A stretch of 64,000 nt of DNA from Megamerina dolium (taxonomy: Eukaryota > Arthropoda > Insecta > Diptera > Megamerinidae): positions 42,057,751 through 42,121,750 of the forward strand of contig OY978530.1 in NCBI GenBank assembly GCA_963854835.1. The letters run 5' to 3'. The translations under genes were made by a program, and so were the position numbers. This document shows, piece after piece, positions 1 through 10,937 of the stretch; the stretch's first letter is position 1, and every line of letters begins with the position of its first letter. Under the pieces are notes generated by a model. It saw only the letters and a program-made list of their open reading frames with translations. It had not been told where the DNA came from and ran no database searches.

Positions 1-455
1 TAGTTCAACTAATTACAAAATAGCACCAGCGAGACCACCAAAGAAACTTTATCCTGAATTGGCTTATTGGCCATCCTCCCAAAGCAATAATCCTTGCGTA
101 CAGAATAGAACAATACCATTTGTAAATAATTCGTCGAAACCTCAAAATTACCAAAACATGAAACCATTTAATCAAAACGCATTTCCATCAAACCCATTCC
201 GACCAATTTTGGCCAAAAACGCCCACTGACTCAACAAACTCAACAAACTCAACCACCAAATAAGATGCAAAGAATATTTTTCGCAAATACCGAAATCCCA
301 GTCAGTTATGAGAAACGATACCAATATCCAAATACCGAGGCTGAAGCGTACACCGGATATCAGCAGATTCCAGATGGTTACGAAAGTGGATATCAATATC
401 CAGATATTGACTCGAACGCTTATGCCGACTATCAACGAAATTTCTTCTAGGAAAT
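1..455 (+). pseudogene. Errantivirus gag C-terminal fragment
   Basis: The first 230 bases read as a low-complexity, Pro/Asn/Ser-rich stretch with PARPPKKLYPELAYWP. An open frame at 265-450 follows, rich in Tyr, Gln and Asp (repeats around YQYP). Such a tail without zinc knuckles is usual for errantivirus gag C-termini. The two stretches are in different frames, so at least one frameshift lies between about 225 and 265. The assignment rests mainly on position just upstream of the protease. A secreted low-complexity host protein is a less likely reading because no signal peptide is present. Confidence 0.55.
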
Positions 456-639
456 TTTTCAGCCGCTCTTTTACAATTTTAATCTGAGCGAGATGTCCCA
501 ACAGTACACTGTTGAAATAAATGAAGTAAATTCAGAAACTTTTCAGGGCATCTAAGACACTAGACAGATATTAGAAAATTTGCCTACGAATTCCCAAACA
601 CAACATCTTGACAATATTCATTTTTTAGGGTAAAATCAT

Positions 640-1800
640 CTTCCCTTCCTTATTTTTAATTTATCAGCAGAATTGGAGATGTCCTTAATTTCTGGATAGA
701 TACGGGATCAAATAAGAATTATATCCAATCCACAATAATTCAAAAGCCTAAAAAGAATATAGAACCATTTTTCGTTAATTGGGTAGTGGGAAAAATCGAA
801 ATAGGCCTCCACATATTTGCAAATATTTTTGGACCAGATACACGGCAATTAAAATCCTTTAATTTTACCAGGCCTAAGGTCTTTCCACGGCATCTTTGGC
901 GACGATACTTTAAAGCAGTTAGGAGCTGTTATACACACAGATACGAATGTAATGACAATTCTTTAAAATTCAGTTGCGCAAGATGTAAATAACATTAACT
1001 TGCGTACTTCACACTTCACGGCAAAACAAAAAGAAAAACTATTGAGCTTAATTAAAAGCTGTCCACATTTGTTTTCCGACCCAAATAGAAGCTTGACGTA
1101 CACTACAGCAATTAAAGGGCAAATTCGAACAACTAATGGTACTCCCATTCATTCGAAGTCCTTTCCATACCTGATGGCTTTTAAAGAAGAAGTTGAGAAA
1201 CAAGTCGACGAACTTCTAGCTGATGGCATTATCAGACCATCAGGATCCCCATATAACTCACCAGTACTGGTCGTAACAAAAAAAAATGGACGCATACGGA
1301 GAAAAAAATACCGCATGGTAATTGATTATCGGAAACTAGATGACGTCACCGTCCCCGATAGATACCCAATCCCAGAAATACAGGAAGTTCTTGCCAACCT
1401 TGGCAAAAATAATTTTTTTTCAATTATTGATTTAAAGAGTGGTTTCCATCAAATTCCTCGACATACTTCGGCAGCACATAGGTAAAAGATGCTACGTCTA
1501 CTTTAACGACATAATTATTTTTGGGAAAGACTTAGAGGAACATATTGAAAATTTGAGAAGAGATATGAGAACACATAAAGCTGCAAATATGAAAGTGCTG
1601 TTGGACAAATGCGAGTTCTTAAAAAAAGAAGTAGAATTTTTAGGGTATGTTGTAGGAATAAATAGAATACAAACCAATATTTCCAAAGTGGAATCAATTG
1701 CCAAAATGACTGAAGAATACAATTACCAGCTTCTCTATAAACCTGGTAAAGCAAACGTCGTGGCTGATACTCTATCCTGAATATTGTCTGAAATTAATTC
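640..1800 (+). pseudogene. Errantivirus pol: protease and broken reverse transcriptase
   Basis: A retropepsin-type motif (WIDTGSNK) is readable near 692-715 and the end of the protease (FGDDTLKQLGAVIHTD) near 890-945. The RT frame at 1000-1485 has the Ty3/gypsy landmarks GIIRPSGSPYNSPVLVV, RMVIDYRKLDD and IIDLKSGFHQIP. It then jumps directly to LRQHIGKRCYVYF, so roughly 60 residues of RT, including the MPFGL motif, are missing around 1460-1480. The catalytic box reads YVYFNDIIIFG, with Asn where YxDD has its first Asp. A second deletion near 1707 joins the RT thumb to YKPGKANVVADTLS, removing the RNase H catalytic domain. The enzyme cannot be active. Confidence 0.85.
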
Positions 1801-2003
1801 ACTAACTCCAACAATCCACAGCGACGAAAGTTCTGATCATAATTTAATACCTTAAGTGGAAAGTTCCAGTCAATGTTTATAAAAATCAGATTTTCCTAAA
1901 AATCGATGAAAACTCGACATACCAATTTAAAGTATTTTTTTCAGGAATCCATAGACACATCATAACAGAATCGCACTATGCAGAATCAAACCGTTTACCA
2001 ATT

Positions 2004-3079
2004 TTGAAAAGATATCTAAACCCTTCACTCATAAATGGCATTCAAACAGAAGAAATTATTATGGATATTATACAGAATATTTATCCCATCCATTTTTCTA
2101 ATTACAAAGCACGCTATACCCAAAAACTGGTTCAAAATATAACTGACGAACAACAAAAGGAAAACATAATCCTTGAAATTCACAACCGACCTCACCGCTC
2201 TTGAGATCAAATCGCAGATTCTCGAAAAATACTACTTTCACGCAATGATTAATAAAATAAAGAAAATAACGAAAATTTGCCAAACATGTAAGGAAAATAA
2301 ATACGAAAGACATCAAATCAGATCAAATTAGGTGAAACAGCAATACCGAACTTCCCAGGACACACAGTACACATAGACTTATTTCTGACAGTAAAAAAGA
2401 TAGTAATTACAGCACTTGATAAGTTTACAAAGTATGCCCAAACAAAAATATTGAAAAGCAAATCAATAGAAGACGTAAGACGACCACTTAGGGACATTAT
2501 ATTTTCATTCGGTGTTCCAAAATCTATAATTATCTATAATGAACTTTCCCCGAACTTAGCCGCAATAAAAGTTATGATGAAAGATGAATTAGGTATTGAT
2601 ATCTAGACATCACCCCCATACAAAAGTCAAGCTAACGGACAGGTTGAACGATTCCATTCAACCCATATAGAAATAATGCGATGTCTCAAGGATAGCGGAA
2701 CACATAGGAACATCGAGTAACTTTTAAAGCGCGCTGTATCAGAATACAATCATACAATACATTCAGTGACGGGAAAAAAACCAGTAGACCTATTTTTTAG
2801 AAGAGATGTAGGATTTACACCAGACGATTACGAAAAGGTTAGGAATTCAAATATTGGGACACTATAGAAGAAACAGCAAAGATATTTAGAGCACTACAAT
2901 AAAGGCAAATGCGAACCTAAATAATATCTGCCTGTACAAATCATTTATGTGAATCGAAACCGACAACTAGGAACAAAACTTTCAAAACCCTGTGTTAAAG
3001 AAGTAGTTAAAAAAGACAGATTTAGCACACTTGTGACAGAAACCGGCAGAGTAATACTCAAAAATCTAATAAAAAATTA
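2004..3079 (+). pseudogene. Errantivirus integrase relic
   Basis: An open stretch at 2004-2204 precedes a decayed zinc-binding region (HNRPHRS, then CKENKYERHQ in another frame). The core follows with HTVHIDLFLTVKK (first Asp, near 2370), a degraded second-Asp region (SIIIYNELSPNLA, Asp replaced by Asn) and SPPYKSQANGQVERFHST, which carries the catalytic Glu, near 2610-2660. The C-terminal region ends at a TAA near 3079. At least six in-frame stops interrupt it. Order and motifs fit the Ty3/gypsy DDE integrase. Confidence 0.8.
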
Positions 3080-3099
3080 ATTACCCTTTCTCCTCACAG

Positions 3100-3857
3100 T
3101 TAAATATTTGTTTCTTGGCATTATGCAATGCCGACTCTCAGATACTCGTTTATTCTAATTCGCAATTAGTAACAATAGAAAAGGGAATAGCAAAACTCCA
3201 AATTGGAAAATTATTCACAATATTGACTTAAAGAAATACAAAGACACAATCAGAAATCTCGAGAGAGCGACTCAGACTGAACAAAAAACCAAACGACCAC
3301 TGGATTTTATTGGTAGTGCATGGAAGTTGATAGCCGGTAATCCAGATCATTCTGATCACATAATCCTTACTGGAAACATAAACAATGTCCTTCAAAACAA
3401 CAACAAACAATTTATTATCAATAGAATGACAGTAGATAAAATTAATGATATAACAAATAAAAGAAATACAATTTTGAAGGTAATGGAATTAGAAAACAGT
3501 ACGTAGGATAAATTTTTAATTCAACTGAAATACAAATTAGACCTTATAAAAGAGGAATTACTAAATATGGAATACGCCATTCACTGGGCAAAGGCAATAA
3601 ATAATGTTGAAGAAATTTTCAATAAAGAAAAAATACTATAGATGAAGCATTAGAATTTGCAGAAATTAAAAAAAGCCTCAAATGATGAAACAATTGTTTA
3701 CATTATAAGTTTGCCAGAAACCAATACAGAATACTGTAAAAAAAATCATTGTAAAGACAGTAAAAATTAAAACCAAAATTAATTTTAATTTAATATTACG
3801 ATGTAAACAACAAATCTATGGAACAAGAAGTGGATATAAAATCTATAATAATTTATG
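3100..3857 (+). pseudogene. Errantivirus envelope-like region, 5' part
   Basis: After integrase, a frame around 3220-3500 contains TEQKTKRPLDFIGSAWK and AGNPDHSDH. This is the conserved errantivirus env segment at the proposed basic cleavage site (KTKR) and the following hydrophobic start. Stops interrupt it at about 3505, 3640 and 3682. The frame is then cut by the mariner insertion at the TA at 3858-3859; the rest of env resumes at 5167. It is a relic and cannot make a functional glycoprotein. Confidence 0.7.
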
Positions 3858-3859
3858 TA

Positions 3860-5164
3860 AAGGGTTATCCATTTGGCGGATTCAAAAGTAAATGTAAATA
3901 AAACACATATAAAATATTTTTTATCATGATATTTCTTTTTTATTATAAAGTTTGAACGTTGACATTATGTGTGAAATACTACATCATTTAAATGACCACT
4001 ACGCGAATTGTTGCAAGCATCGATTTTTTTTAGGTAATTTTCGACCACTTTTTGACACATATTGGACGGTATCTCAGCCATAACGTGACGAATGTTGGTT
4101 TTTAGGTGCTCAAGAGTTAAAGGTTTATCTGCATAAACACGGTCTTTCGCGTAGCCCCTCAAAAAAAAGTCAAGCGGTGTCAAATCGCATGATCTTGGTG
4201 GCCACTTGATATCGCCACGATGAGAAATTACGCGGCCAGAATATTTCTCTTGCAATAAAGCCATATTCGCTCGAGTTGTGTGGCACGTGGCGCCGTCTTG
4301 TTGAAACCACATATTCTCTAAGTCGTATTCTTCAATAGCAGGCAAAAAAAAGTCGGTTATCATATGACCATAACGCTCCGAATTGACGGTGACAGTCGTT
4401 CCATCGTCTTTTTCGAAGAAGTAAGGTCCAATCACACCTCCGGACCAAAGAGCGCACCAAGCAGTGACTTTTTGTGGATGTAGTGGCCTCTCTTCAATTA
4501 CTTGAGGATTTTCAGAACCCCAAATACGACAATTTTGTTTGTTAACATACCCACCGAGTGAGAAATTTGCTTCATTGCTGAAGAAAATTTTGTTCGAAAA
4601 ATCGCCGTCCACCGCCTGTTGTTCAAGCACCCATTCGACGTATCTACGACGTTGTGAATGGTCAGCTGGCTTCAGTTGTTGTGTGAGCTGGATTTTATAT
4701 GGATGTAGGTGTAGATCCAAATGCAAAATACGCCATAATGTGCCGTAAGACAGTCCTAATTCCTGAGAACGACGAGGAATCGACACATTCGGGTCTTCGG
4801 CAACACTATCACTTACAGCAGCGATATTTTCGGTGGTACGAGCGAAACGATGATGCACAGGCCTTACAATATCTGTAACCGATCCAGTCTCTTCATATTT
4901 CTTCACAATTTTGCCAATTGCTTGCGTAGTTGGACGATTATGTAAACCATAATCTCCTCTTAAAGCACGATATGTGGCTGTGGCAGAATCACCATTTTTG
5001 TAGTAGGTTTTTACAATTTTAATGCGTTGTGCGATAGTTAAGCGATCCATTTACGCAAATGTCAGACTTTGAACTGAAAAAAAAAGAAATTGTTTTAACA
5101 ACTCAGTTTGACAGATGTCCAATTCTAGCCCTATACTTTTGAAACCGCGAAATGGATAACCCTT
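3860..5164 (-). mobile_element. Complete-looking DD41D Tc1/mariner element (rosa/Visitor-like)
   Basis: A 1,305-bp element with inverted terminal repeats of about 31 bp (two mismatches) starting AAGGGTTATCCATTT, flanked by TA at 3858-3859 and 5165-5166, the expected target duplication of this superfamily. It holds one uninterrupted transposase frame. It splits the errantivirus env, so it is younger than that element. The DD41D spacing is measured from the protein; the comparison to rosa (Ceratitis) and Visitor-type elements is family knowledge, not a search result. Confidence 0.92.
3965..5050 (-). CDS. DD41D mariner-type transposase with a mutated first catalytic residue
   Basis: The 361-residue frame is intact from ATG to stop. 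The N-terminus (about 1-120) is a paired-like double helix-turn-helix for terminal-repeat binding. The catalytic core then shows FFSNEANFSLGGYVNKQN (about 156-173), MWFQQDGATCHT (247-258) and PPRSCDLTPLDFFL (284-297). Between the second acid (D252) and third (D294) lie 41 residues, hence DD41D. The first acid, expected in FSDEA, is Asn159 (codon at 4574-4576, AAT for GAT, a single G-to-A change on the coding strand). Losing this metal-binding residue should abolish cleavage although the frame is otherwise complete. Length fits the family (about 340-370 residues). Confidence 0.9.
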   Translation of the reverse strand: MDRLTIAQRIKIVKTYYKNGDSATATYRALRGDYGLHNRPTTQAIGKIVKKYEETGSVTDIVRPVHHRFARTTENIAAVSDSVAEDPNVSIPRRSQELGLSYGTLWRILHLDLHLHPYKIQLTQQLKPADHSQRRRYVEWVLEQQAVDGDFSNKIFFSNEANFSLGGYVNKQNCRIWGSENPQVIEERPLHPQKVTAWCALWSGGVIGPYFFEKDDGTTVTVNSERYGHMITDFFLPAIEEYDLENMWFQQDGATCHTTRANMALLQEKYSGRVISHRGDIKWPPRSCDLTPLDFFLRGYAKDRVYADKPLTLEHLKTNIRHVMAEIPSNMCQKVVENYLKKIDACNNSRSGHLNDVVFHT

Positions 5165-5166
5165 TA

Positions 5167-5759
5167 CTTGTTAAAACAAAAATGTTATAGACATAAGCAA
5201 TTAATCCTGTATTCCAAATTTACTCACAAGGCAAATGACAACGTGCCAACTGATCAACAACCAACACACACCAGAGATAGAAGAAATCACGACTGGGCTC
5301 ATATTTTTAAATCAATTCATCGGATCCGTCTATATCAATAATGAAATAACCCCACTGGATGGGACATCCTTAATACGATTTCACAACGAAACACTGTGGA
5401 TCAGAAACACAACGTACTCTTCAAATGAATCAATTGTCTATTCACCACTGACCGCCTTACTACAACCAAAATCTATACCAAATGACATTGAAGAAGCTCT
5501 TTCTTTGCAAATGATGAAAGAATTGAACGTCAAAAATACGGAATACATTGAATATTTAGATGTCCGTAACAAAATATCCGTAACCACTGGCACTGTACTA
5601 ATTATGGTAATAATAATATCAGTGACACCTATAACAATGATCTACTTCCGTAAGAGTTCACAAGTTCAAGAAACGAAAAACATACGGCCAAAAGACAGAC
5701 ACCCTTACTTTCGGAATTGGCGATCGAAGTACTCAATCAAATATTTAGTAAGTTAATCG
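5167..5759 (+). pseudogene. Errantivirus envelope-like region, 3' part with membrane segment
   Basis: The open frame at 5235-5756 continues env downstream of the mariner. It has possible N-glycosylation sites (NETL, NTTY, NESI) and a strongly hydrophobic segment near the C-terminus (about 5578-5646, TGTVLIMVIIISV) followed by a basic tail. That is the layout of a type I membrane glycoprotein's transmembrane anchor and short cytoplasmic end. The true frame begins upstream in the other half of env, so the first ATG here is not a real start. Confidence 0.75.
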
Positions 5760-5776
5760 AGCACGCTTGAAACTAT

Positions 5777-6046
5777 GAGGGGAAGAGTTAACATCAGATA
5801 AAGTTAAAACTTAGCAAAAGAAATAAATTCCATTCCCACGAAAATAACTGCAGACGTTGCAGTTTACACAGCTGTCCAAAACAACAAACAATAACAACAA
5901 CAACGATAACACCAAATTCCATAAGGAATATGATCCGGTCACTTGGTCGCGAGGCAGTAAATTTGGCGTCATCTTAATTCAGTTTATTAATTAGTTTCAG
6001 TTTGTAATTAGACAGTGAGTACTAAAGTTGGCTTCGGCCTTTTTTA
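5777..6046 (+). repeat. Polypurine tract and truncated 3' LTR of the errantivirus
   Basis: A purine run (GAGGGGAAG, 5777-5785) directly precedes AGTTAACA at 5786. Errantivirus LTRs typically start AGT, so 5786 is the likely LTR start and the purine run the plus-strand primer site. The LTR runs about 260 bases, then stops where LINE-B sequence begins (about 6047), so its 3' end is lost. Confidence 0.7.
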
Positions 6047-7240
6047 ACCTAGCCAGCGCAACCGCTGGATTTTGATGCGCTTTACGATGTCAATATCGGC
6101 ATACAGCTCATGGCTGTACCTTACTCGGTACTCGCCACCAACGCAAATAGGTCCAAAGATCTTGCGTAGGACTTTTCTCTCGAAAACTCCAAGCATTCGC
6201 TCATCCGAGGTGGAAATTTTCCAGGCTTCAGCGCCATATTTTAGGACAGGCATGATAAGAGACTTGTAGAGTGTAGTTTTCATTCTTCGAGATAGAGCTC
6301 GACTTCTCAATTGTTTACTTAGTCCAAAGTAGCACCTGTTTGCAAAAGTGATCCTTCGAAATATCTCCAGGCTGACGTCATTACTGCTGTTAATGGTGTT
6401 CCAAGATAGACAAAGACCCTTACTACTTCAAAAGCGTAGTTGTCAACAGTGACGTGCTGTCAAAGACGCCGGGACTCTTTGTTTGTTGATACTAGATACT
6501 TCGTCTTGCCCTCGTTCACCGTGAGACCCATTCGACACGATTCCCTTTCCAAACCTGAGAATGCTGCACTGACTGCTCGCGTGTTCATGCCACTTATGTC
6601 AATATCGTCGGTATACGCTAACAGCATGACACTTTTGTTGAAGATAGTGCCATTATGCTCGTATTATTTTCTCCATAATAAGGTTGAAGAAGTCGCATGA
6701 TAACGAATCACCTTGTCTGAAACCCCGTTCGGTATTAAACGGTGCGGAGAGGTCCTTCGCAATTTTCACTACACAACGGGAGTTATGCAGTGTCATTCTG
6801 CAAAGTCGAATGAGCTTTGCAGAAATACCGAACTAAGGCATTCTTGTGTACCTTTCGACAGTCCCTTACCGGACTGCCGAAAGCGGCTTTATAATTAACA
6901 AATAGGTAGTGTGTGTCGATCTGTTTTTCTTGGGTCTTCTCCAGGATTTGGCGCAGTGTGAAAATCTGGTCGATGGTAGATTTACCAGGTCTGAAGCCAC
7001 ACAGATAAGATCCAATCAGATTGTTGAGCATGGGCTTCAATCTTTCACACAGTACGATCGATAGGATCTTGTATGCGATGCTGAGGTGACTTATTCCACG
7101 GTAGTTGGAGCAAATTGTGGGGTCTCCTTTTTATGTACGGGACAGAGAACATTATGCCTCCAATCATCAGGCATGCTTTCATCCGACCATATTCTGCTTA
7201 TGAGCTGGTGCATGCAGGTAGGCCATCAGCGCCTCCAGAT
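6047..7240 (-). mobile_element. LINE-B fragment (APE-type non-LTR retrotransposon, RTE-like), reverse transcriptase part
   Basis: On the - strand this reads as the RT middle and C-terminal region of a LINE found at several other places in the window. Recognisable pieces are LTYGAEAW-type motifs (here LKYGAEAWKISTSDERM), VFERKVLRKIFGPIC, KRIKIQRLRWLG and CGFRPGKSTIDQIFTLR. The 3' end is missing (cut at about 6047, inside the C-terminal region) and several frameshifts are present. It abuts the broken errantivirus LTR on one side and a Jockey fragment on the other (about 7240). Family placement (RTE-like rather than CR1/Jockey) is my best reading and not certain. Confidence 0.8.
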
Positions 7241-7243
7241 TTG

Positions 7244-8052
7244 TTTATGCAACCCCAAACAAGAATGAAACCAATTCATACGCTAGTGTCTTAAAACAAA
7301 ACCCACACCAACAAAGCAATGTAAATAATGAGCAGCAGCACTCACTGCCCACCCAACAGCCAAGTACCCTTGAACATTTGCTTCAAACATTAATCCAGAA
7401 TATGAACCCAATTCATGAACTCAATGCAAACAATGATGCAAGAAATTATGAAAAATCAATCGATGTTACTCCAAACATTTCTAGCCAGACCATGAGTCAT
7501 CTCAGGATATGCCACTGGAACGCCAACGCCTTAAGCCAGCACCGTTTGGAGCTAATTCAATACCTTGAATCCAACCATTTCACTGACAAAAATTGCTACC
7601 GAATACCACATTACAAACTGGTCACCACAAATCATCCGCATGGTAAGGCACGCGGAGGAACTGCCATATTGATAAAAAGCAGAATAAAACATCATGTTCT
7701 CGAAGATTTCAGTAGCGTCTACTTGCAAGCAACATCTATATGTCTGGAAGAATACATCTCTAAGCTATTGTTATCTGCGATATACTGTCCCCCAAGATAC
7801 AGTATTACCGAACAGCAATATATAGCATTTTTCTCAACTCTTGGTAGCAAATTCTTGGTTGCTGGCGATTTCAACGCCAAACACACTCACTGGGGCTCCC
7901 GCTTAATAACTCCAAAAGGCAGAAGACTATGTTCAATCATCACTAACCATGGCTACGATGTTATTTCAAATGGTCAACCGACATATTGGCCGACGGACAA
8001 GAGGAAGATACCCGATCTCATAGACTTTGGAGTCGCCAAAGGTTTGCAGATG
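7244..8052 (+). pseudogene. Jockey-type LINE fragment: endonuclease N-terminal half (copy J2)
   Basis: A + strand partial copy of the Jockey at 10776-15183. The frame reads ICHWNANALSQHRLELI (APE endonuclease start with the catalytic Asn), NHFTDKNCYRIP, ARGGTAILIKSRIKHHV and LVAGDFNAKHTHWGS (catalytic Asp/Asn). It stays open to the junction at about 8052, where it is cut. Compared with J1 it lacks 30 bases (ten residues between QYLES and NHFTD), which removes the Glu of the ISE motif. It also lacks the one-base deletion that J1 has near 13427, so the two copies complement each other's lesions at these points. Confidence 0.85.
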
Positions 8053-8800
8053 TTGTTTTGGGTATTTACTTTTTTCTCTGGGTACTCATTTGCCTTAAAT
8101 GGCACCTTATTATTTCCGTTGTGGTGGAACGCTACTATGTTACCTGTTTGGGTCTGGTAAACTTCATAAGAATTTAATAAGGTATTGAGACTTACATTGG
8201 CTCCCATGCTGAGCTGATAGTGCTGTTGTCCTCTTTTGAGCATGGTTTTCATATTTGCGGCCTCCTCTGCCAGTTCCTCTAACGTGCCTTTCTTGCTTAG
8301 CATATGGACTCTAAGCATTGGTTCACTAAGGCCTGTTACAAATGATTTCCTTGTGGACGTCTCTAGCTCATGCAGCAGTGCTAGGTCTCCTTTTCCCCCC
8401 ATATGAGACTTTGACACATTGAGTTGCAGTGGTTTTCAGTTCGTCTAATTTTCCGGCGAATGCACTTATGCTTTCTTGTGGTAATTACCATGCAAACTGG
8501 ATTTGGTGAGTGATGGGTTCTAGCTGGATTATTTTTATTTGTGTGTTCAAATTTTTTCCCAATACCAAATTAAACGCTTCTCCGTGTAGACGTTGCTTTT
8601 TACAAGATATGAAGTCTTCTAACTCTTCTGGTTTTATTCCTTTACTGGCTAATTCACACCCAGAGATAAATTGGTAGACTTCTGTTCTCAAATTTTTTGA
8701 CTCAGCTCCAGTGAATACTGGAACTAGTCTACTAACCATCTGCGCTATCTCGTCTATACGCAATTTGTCTGATGTGTGTGGTTGCGGGTTCATAGGTTTT
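8053..8800 (-). pseudogene. Errantivirus/gypsy-type gag fragment
   Basis: Two - strand frames (8793-8485 and 8417-8053) join into a gag-like protein. It begins MNPQPHTSDKLRIDEIAQMV, followed by LVPVFTGAESKNLRTEVYQF and, further on, KSFVTGLSEPMLRVHMLSKK. Capsid-type gag of gypsy/errantivirus elements has this pattern (LVPxFxG near the start, FxxGL then LxxLxxxA). A frameshift or stop separates the two frames around 8420-8485. It is cut at about 8053 against the Jockey fragment. Upstream bases to about 8925 may be its leader; I see no other gene there. Confidence 0.6.
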
Positions 8801-8944
8801 TTCCTTACAGGTGTACGGCGACAAAAAGGTGTCTTTTCTGCTAAACTGCGATCCCTCTCAAAATTTCTTACTTGGGTCTGGAAAACGGTTAATTGCTTTT
8901 ATACCGTAGTGAGCTAAGGCACAAAAATTAGGCATGTACCATTT

Positions 8945-9594
8945 TGGCTCACAACAGACACTGTGTAACTCCTGTTGTGCAGTGAAAATTGGGAAACCCT
9001 CTCCCCACCGTTTAATACCGAACGGGGTTTGAGACAAGATGATTCGTTATCGTGCGGCTTCTTCAATCTTTTTATGGAGAAAAAATGACGAGCTGCTGAT
9101 CTACGACATAATGGCACTATCTTCAACAACAGTATCATGCTGTTAGTGTATGCCGACGATATTGACATAAGCAGCATAAACACGGCGAAGGCAAAACGAA
9201 GTACCTAGTATCAACAAACAAAGAGTCTCAGCGTCTTAGAGAGCACATCACTGTTGACAACTATGCTTTTGAAGTAGCGAAGTACTTTATCTTTCTTGGA
9301 ACCAGCATTAACACCAGTAATGACGTCAGCCTGAAAATAATGCGAATGATAACTCTTGCTAACACGTGCTACTTTGCGTTAAGTAAGCAATTGAGAAGTC
9401 AGGACTTCCCTCTAGCAACGAAAACCACACTCTACAGGTCTCTAATCACGCCTGTACTTACATATGGCGTCGAAGCTTGGACGATTTCCACCTCAGATAA
9501 GAGAATGCTCGGAGTTTTCGAGAGAAAAGTCTTACCCAAAATCTTTTGACTAATTTGCGTTGGTGGAGAGTATCGAATAAGTCACAACCAAGTC
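8945..9594 (+). mobile_element. LINE-B fragment (+), reverse transcriptase C-terminal part
   Basis: The + strand shows LINE-B RT pieces in several frames: CNSCCAVKIGK, a decayed YADD region near 9150, then the open stretch at 9340-9549 with TTLYRSLITPVLTYGVEAW and DKRMLGVFERKVL. The part between the YADD box and TKYLVST is shortened. It ends at about 9594, where BEL/Pao sequence starts. Several frameshifts make it inactive. Confidence 0.75.
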
Positions 9595-9595
9595 T

Positions 9596-10540
9596 TGATC
9601 TAACCAAGAAGTGATTGGGCGTAAGGGGAGCTACATCTGATGGATTAGCAGACATAGAACTTAAGGGCCTCGAGTTGAGGCACGCCTCGATGCGAGAAAG
9701 TAAGTTGCTGAATTCTTCAAAGGTGTATTTTTCAGTTGAGGAGATTTATTTCAAATGAGCCGTAAAACTATTTACAACTGCCTCCCAAAGGGCGCCCATA
9801 TGAGGTGTCCCAGCAGGGATGAAGCACCATTCAATATTTTGATGTATATGTGATGATTCAACACTTTCACGTAAATGACATAGAAACTTCTCATTTCAAG
9901 CTCGTACAGCAAGAGAAGCACCAACAAACGATGTTCCGTTATCAGAAAATATTAATGCTGGACATCCACGGCAGGAGAAGAAGCGGGAGAATGCGATAAA
10001 AAAGGTAGGCATCGTCAAATCGCTCGTTACAACCAAATGTAGAGCCTTCGTGGAAAAACATACAAACTGGCAAATATAGCCTTTGTTTATACGGCATGTA
10101 CGGCCGATATATGTTTCAATGTCGAATGTACCAGCAAATGGATCGGACCGAATGGACCGACCGGTAGTGTAAAAGAGTCTGAAGAGGGATGTGTGCTCGG
10201 GTGGCAGGACATATTCTTGGGGATAATGCCGCATTTGACATAATATTATTAACTTATTGCGTACGAAAATTATCTCTTCAGTCGAGATACGGATAGAAGT
10301 AAAGCACTATTCAGTTCACTTCGCTCCTTGAGTGTTATGAAAGAATCGTAAGATAGAAGAAATATCACGAGAGAGAAGAAAAACGATCCGAAATATCATT
10401 GAATTCTTCCGACCTTACGAAGTGAGATTTTATAACCTTCGCTTCAGGAGTGCTAATAAGCTCATTAGTAGATATGGGTCATAGTCGTCTGCCAATAATC
10501 AGTGGATTATGCAGGCAGTAGATTCTTTGAATACTACAAG
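9596..10540 (-). pseudogene. BEL/Pao pol relic: integrase and C-terminus (copy B1, distal part)
   Basis: The - strand frame at 10234-9896 reads ETYIGRTCRINKGYICQF, CFSTKALHLVVTSDLTMPTF and IFSDNGTSFVGASLAV. These are BEL/Pao integrase core signatures (second catalytic Asp in SDNGTSF). The region before it (about 10300-10540) resembles the linker upstream of integrase in B2 (RFSSLSR, ILRFF), and downstream at 9600-9660 comes PLTPNHFLV, the usual pol C-terminal motif. The RT and RNase H part of this copy is probably the relic at 15833-17110, on the other side of the Jockey insertion. Bases 10541-10775 are not assigned with confidence. Confidence 0.8.
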
Positions 10541-10937
10541 TAGCTGCACCACTCTTCATGAGATACTGCATTGTTCTTCTCTAGCCCTACCTGACAAAAC
10601 CCTCTAGAACATCTGTGACATTATCTTTTCTCTAAACCTAAGTGATTCATTCAAATAGGATGCAAGCACTCTCCAGTTTTTGCCATTCAGCACGTCTACA
10701 CATTCAGCTTCTGTAATTATCGCTTTACCCCAAAATAGCACACTTAGTTCTCGCAGTAAAGGAGACACTGCCAAGAAATTTTTTTTTTTTTTTTTTTGTT
10801 AGCTTATTTTTTTTTTATTGAATCTTTCTTAAATACAAGAAACTAACAATATGTATTCAAATCTTACAAACTAAATAAAACTATGTGATATCCCCTACGT
10901 TCCATCACAATTTGGTGAGTCGCGAGATGTAGCAATT

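Larger units (their letters stand above)
1..6046 (+). mobile_element. Decayed errantivirus-type gypsy LTR retrotransposon (gag-pol-env-3' LTR)
   Basis: Reading the + strand gives, in order, the gag C-terminus, protease, reverse transcriptase, integrase, an envelope-like region with a C-terminal membrane segment, a polypurine tract and the start of an LTR. This gag-pol-env order is that of insect errantiviruses (gypsy, 17.6, 297). The 5' LTR and gag N-terminus lie outside the window. Many stops and at least two large deletions in pol make it non-functional. A DD41D mariner (3860-5164) sits inside env, and LINE-B sequence replaces the LTR after about 6046. Confidence 0.85.

Noticed and set aside
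265..450. Tyr/Gln-rich small secreted or cuticle-like protein
   Set aside because: No signal peptide; position and composition fit an errantivirus gag C-terminus.
3100..5759. Recent exogenous virus insertion suggested by an env-like region
   Set aside because: Stops, deletions and a mariner insertion show an old endogenous errantivirus relic.
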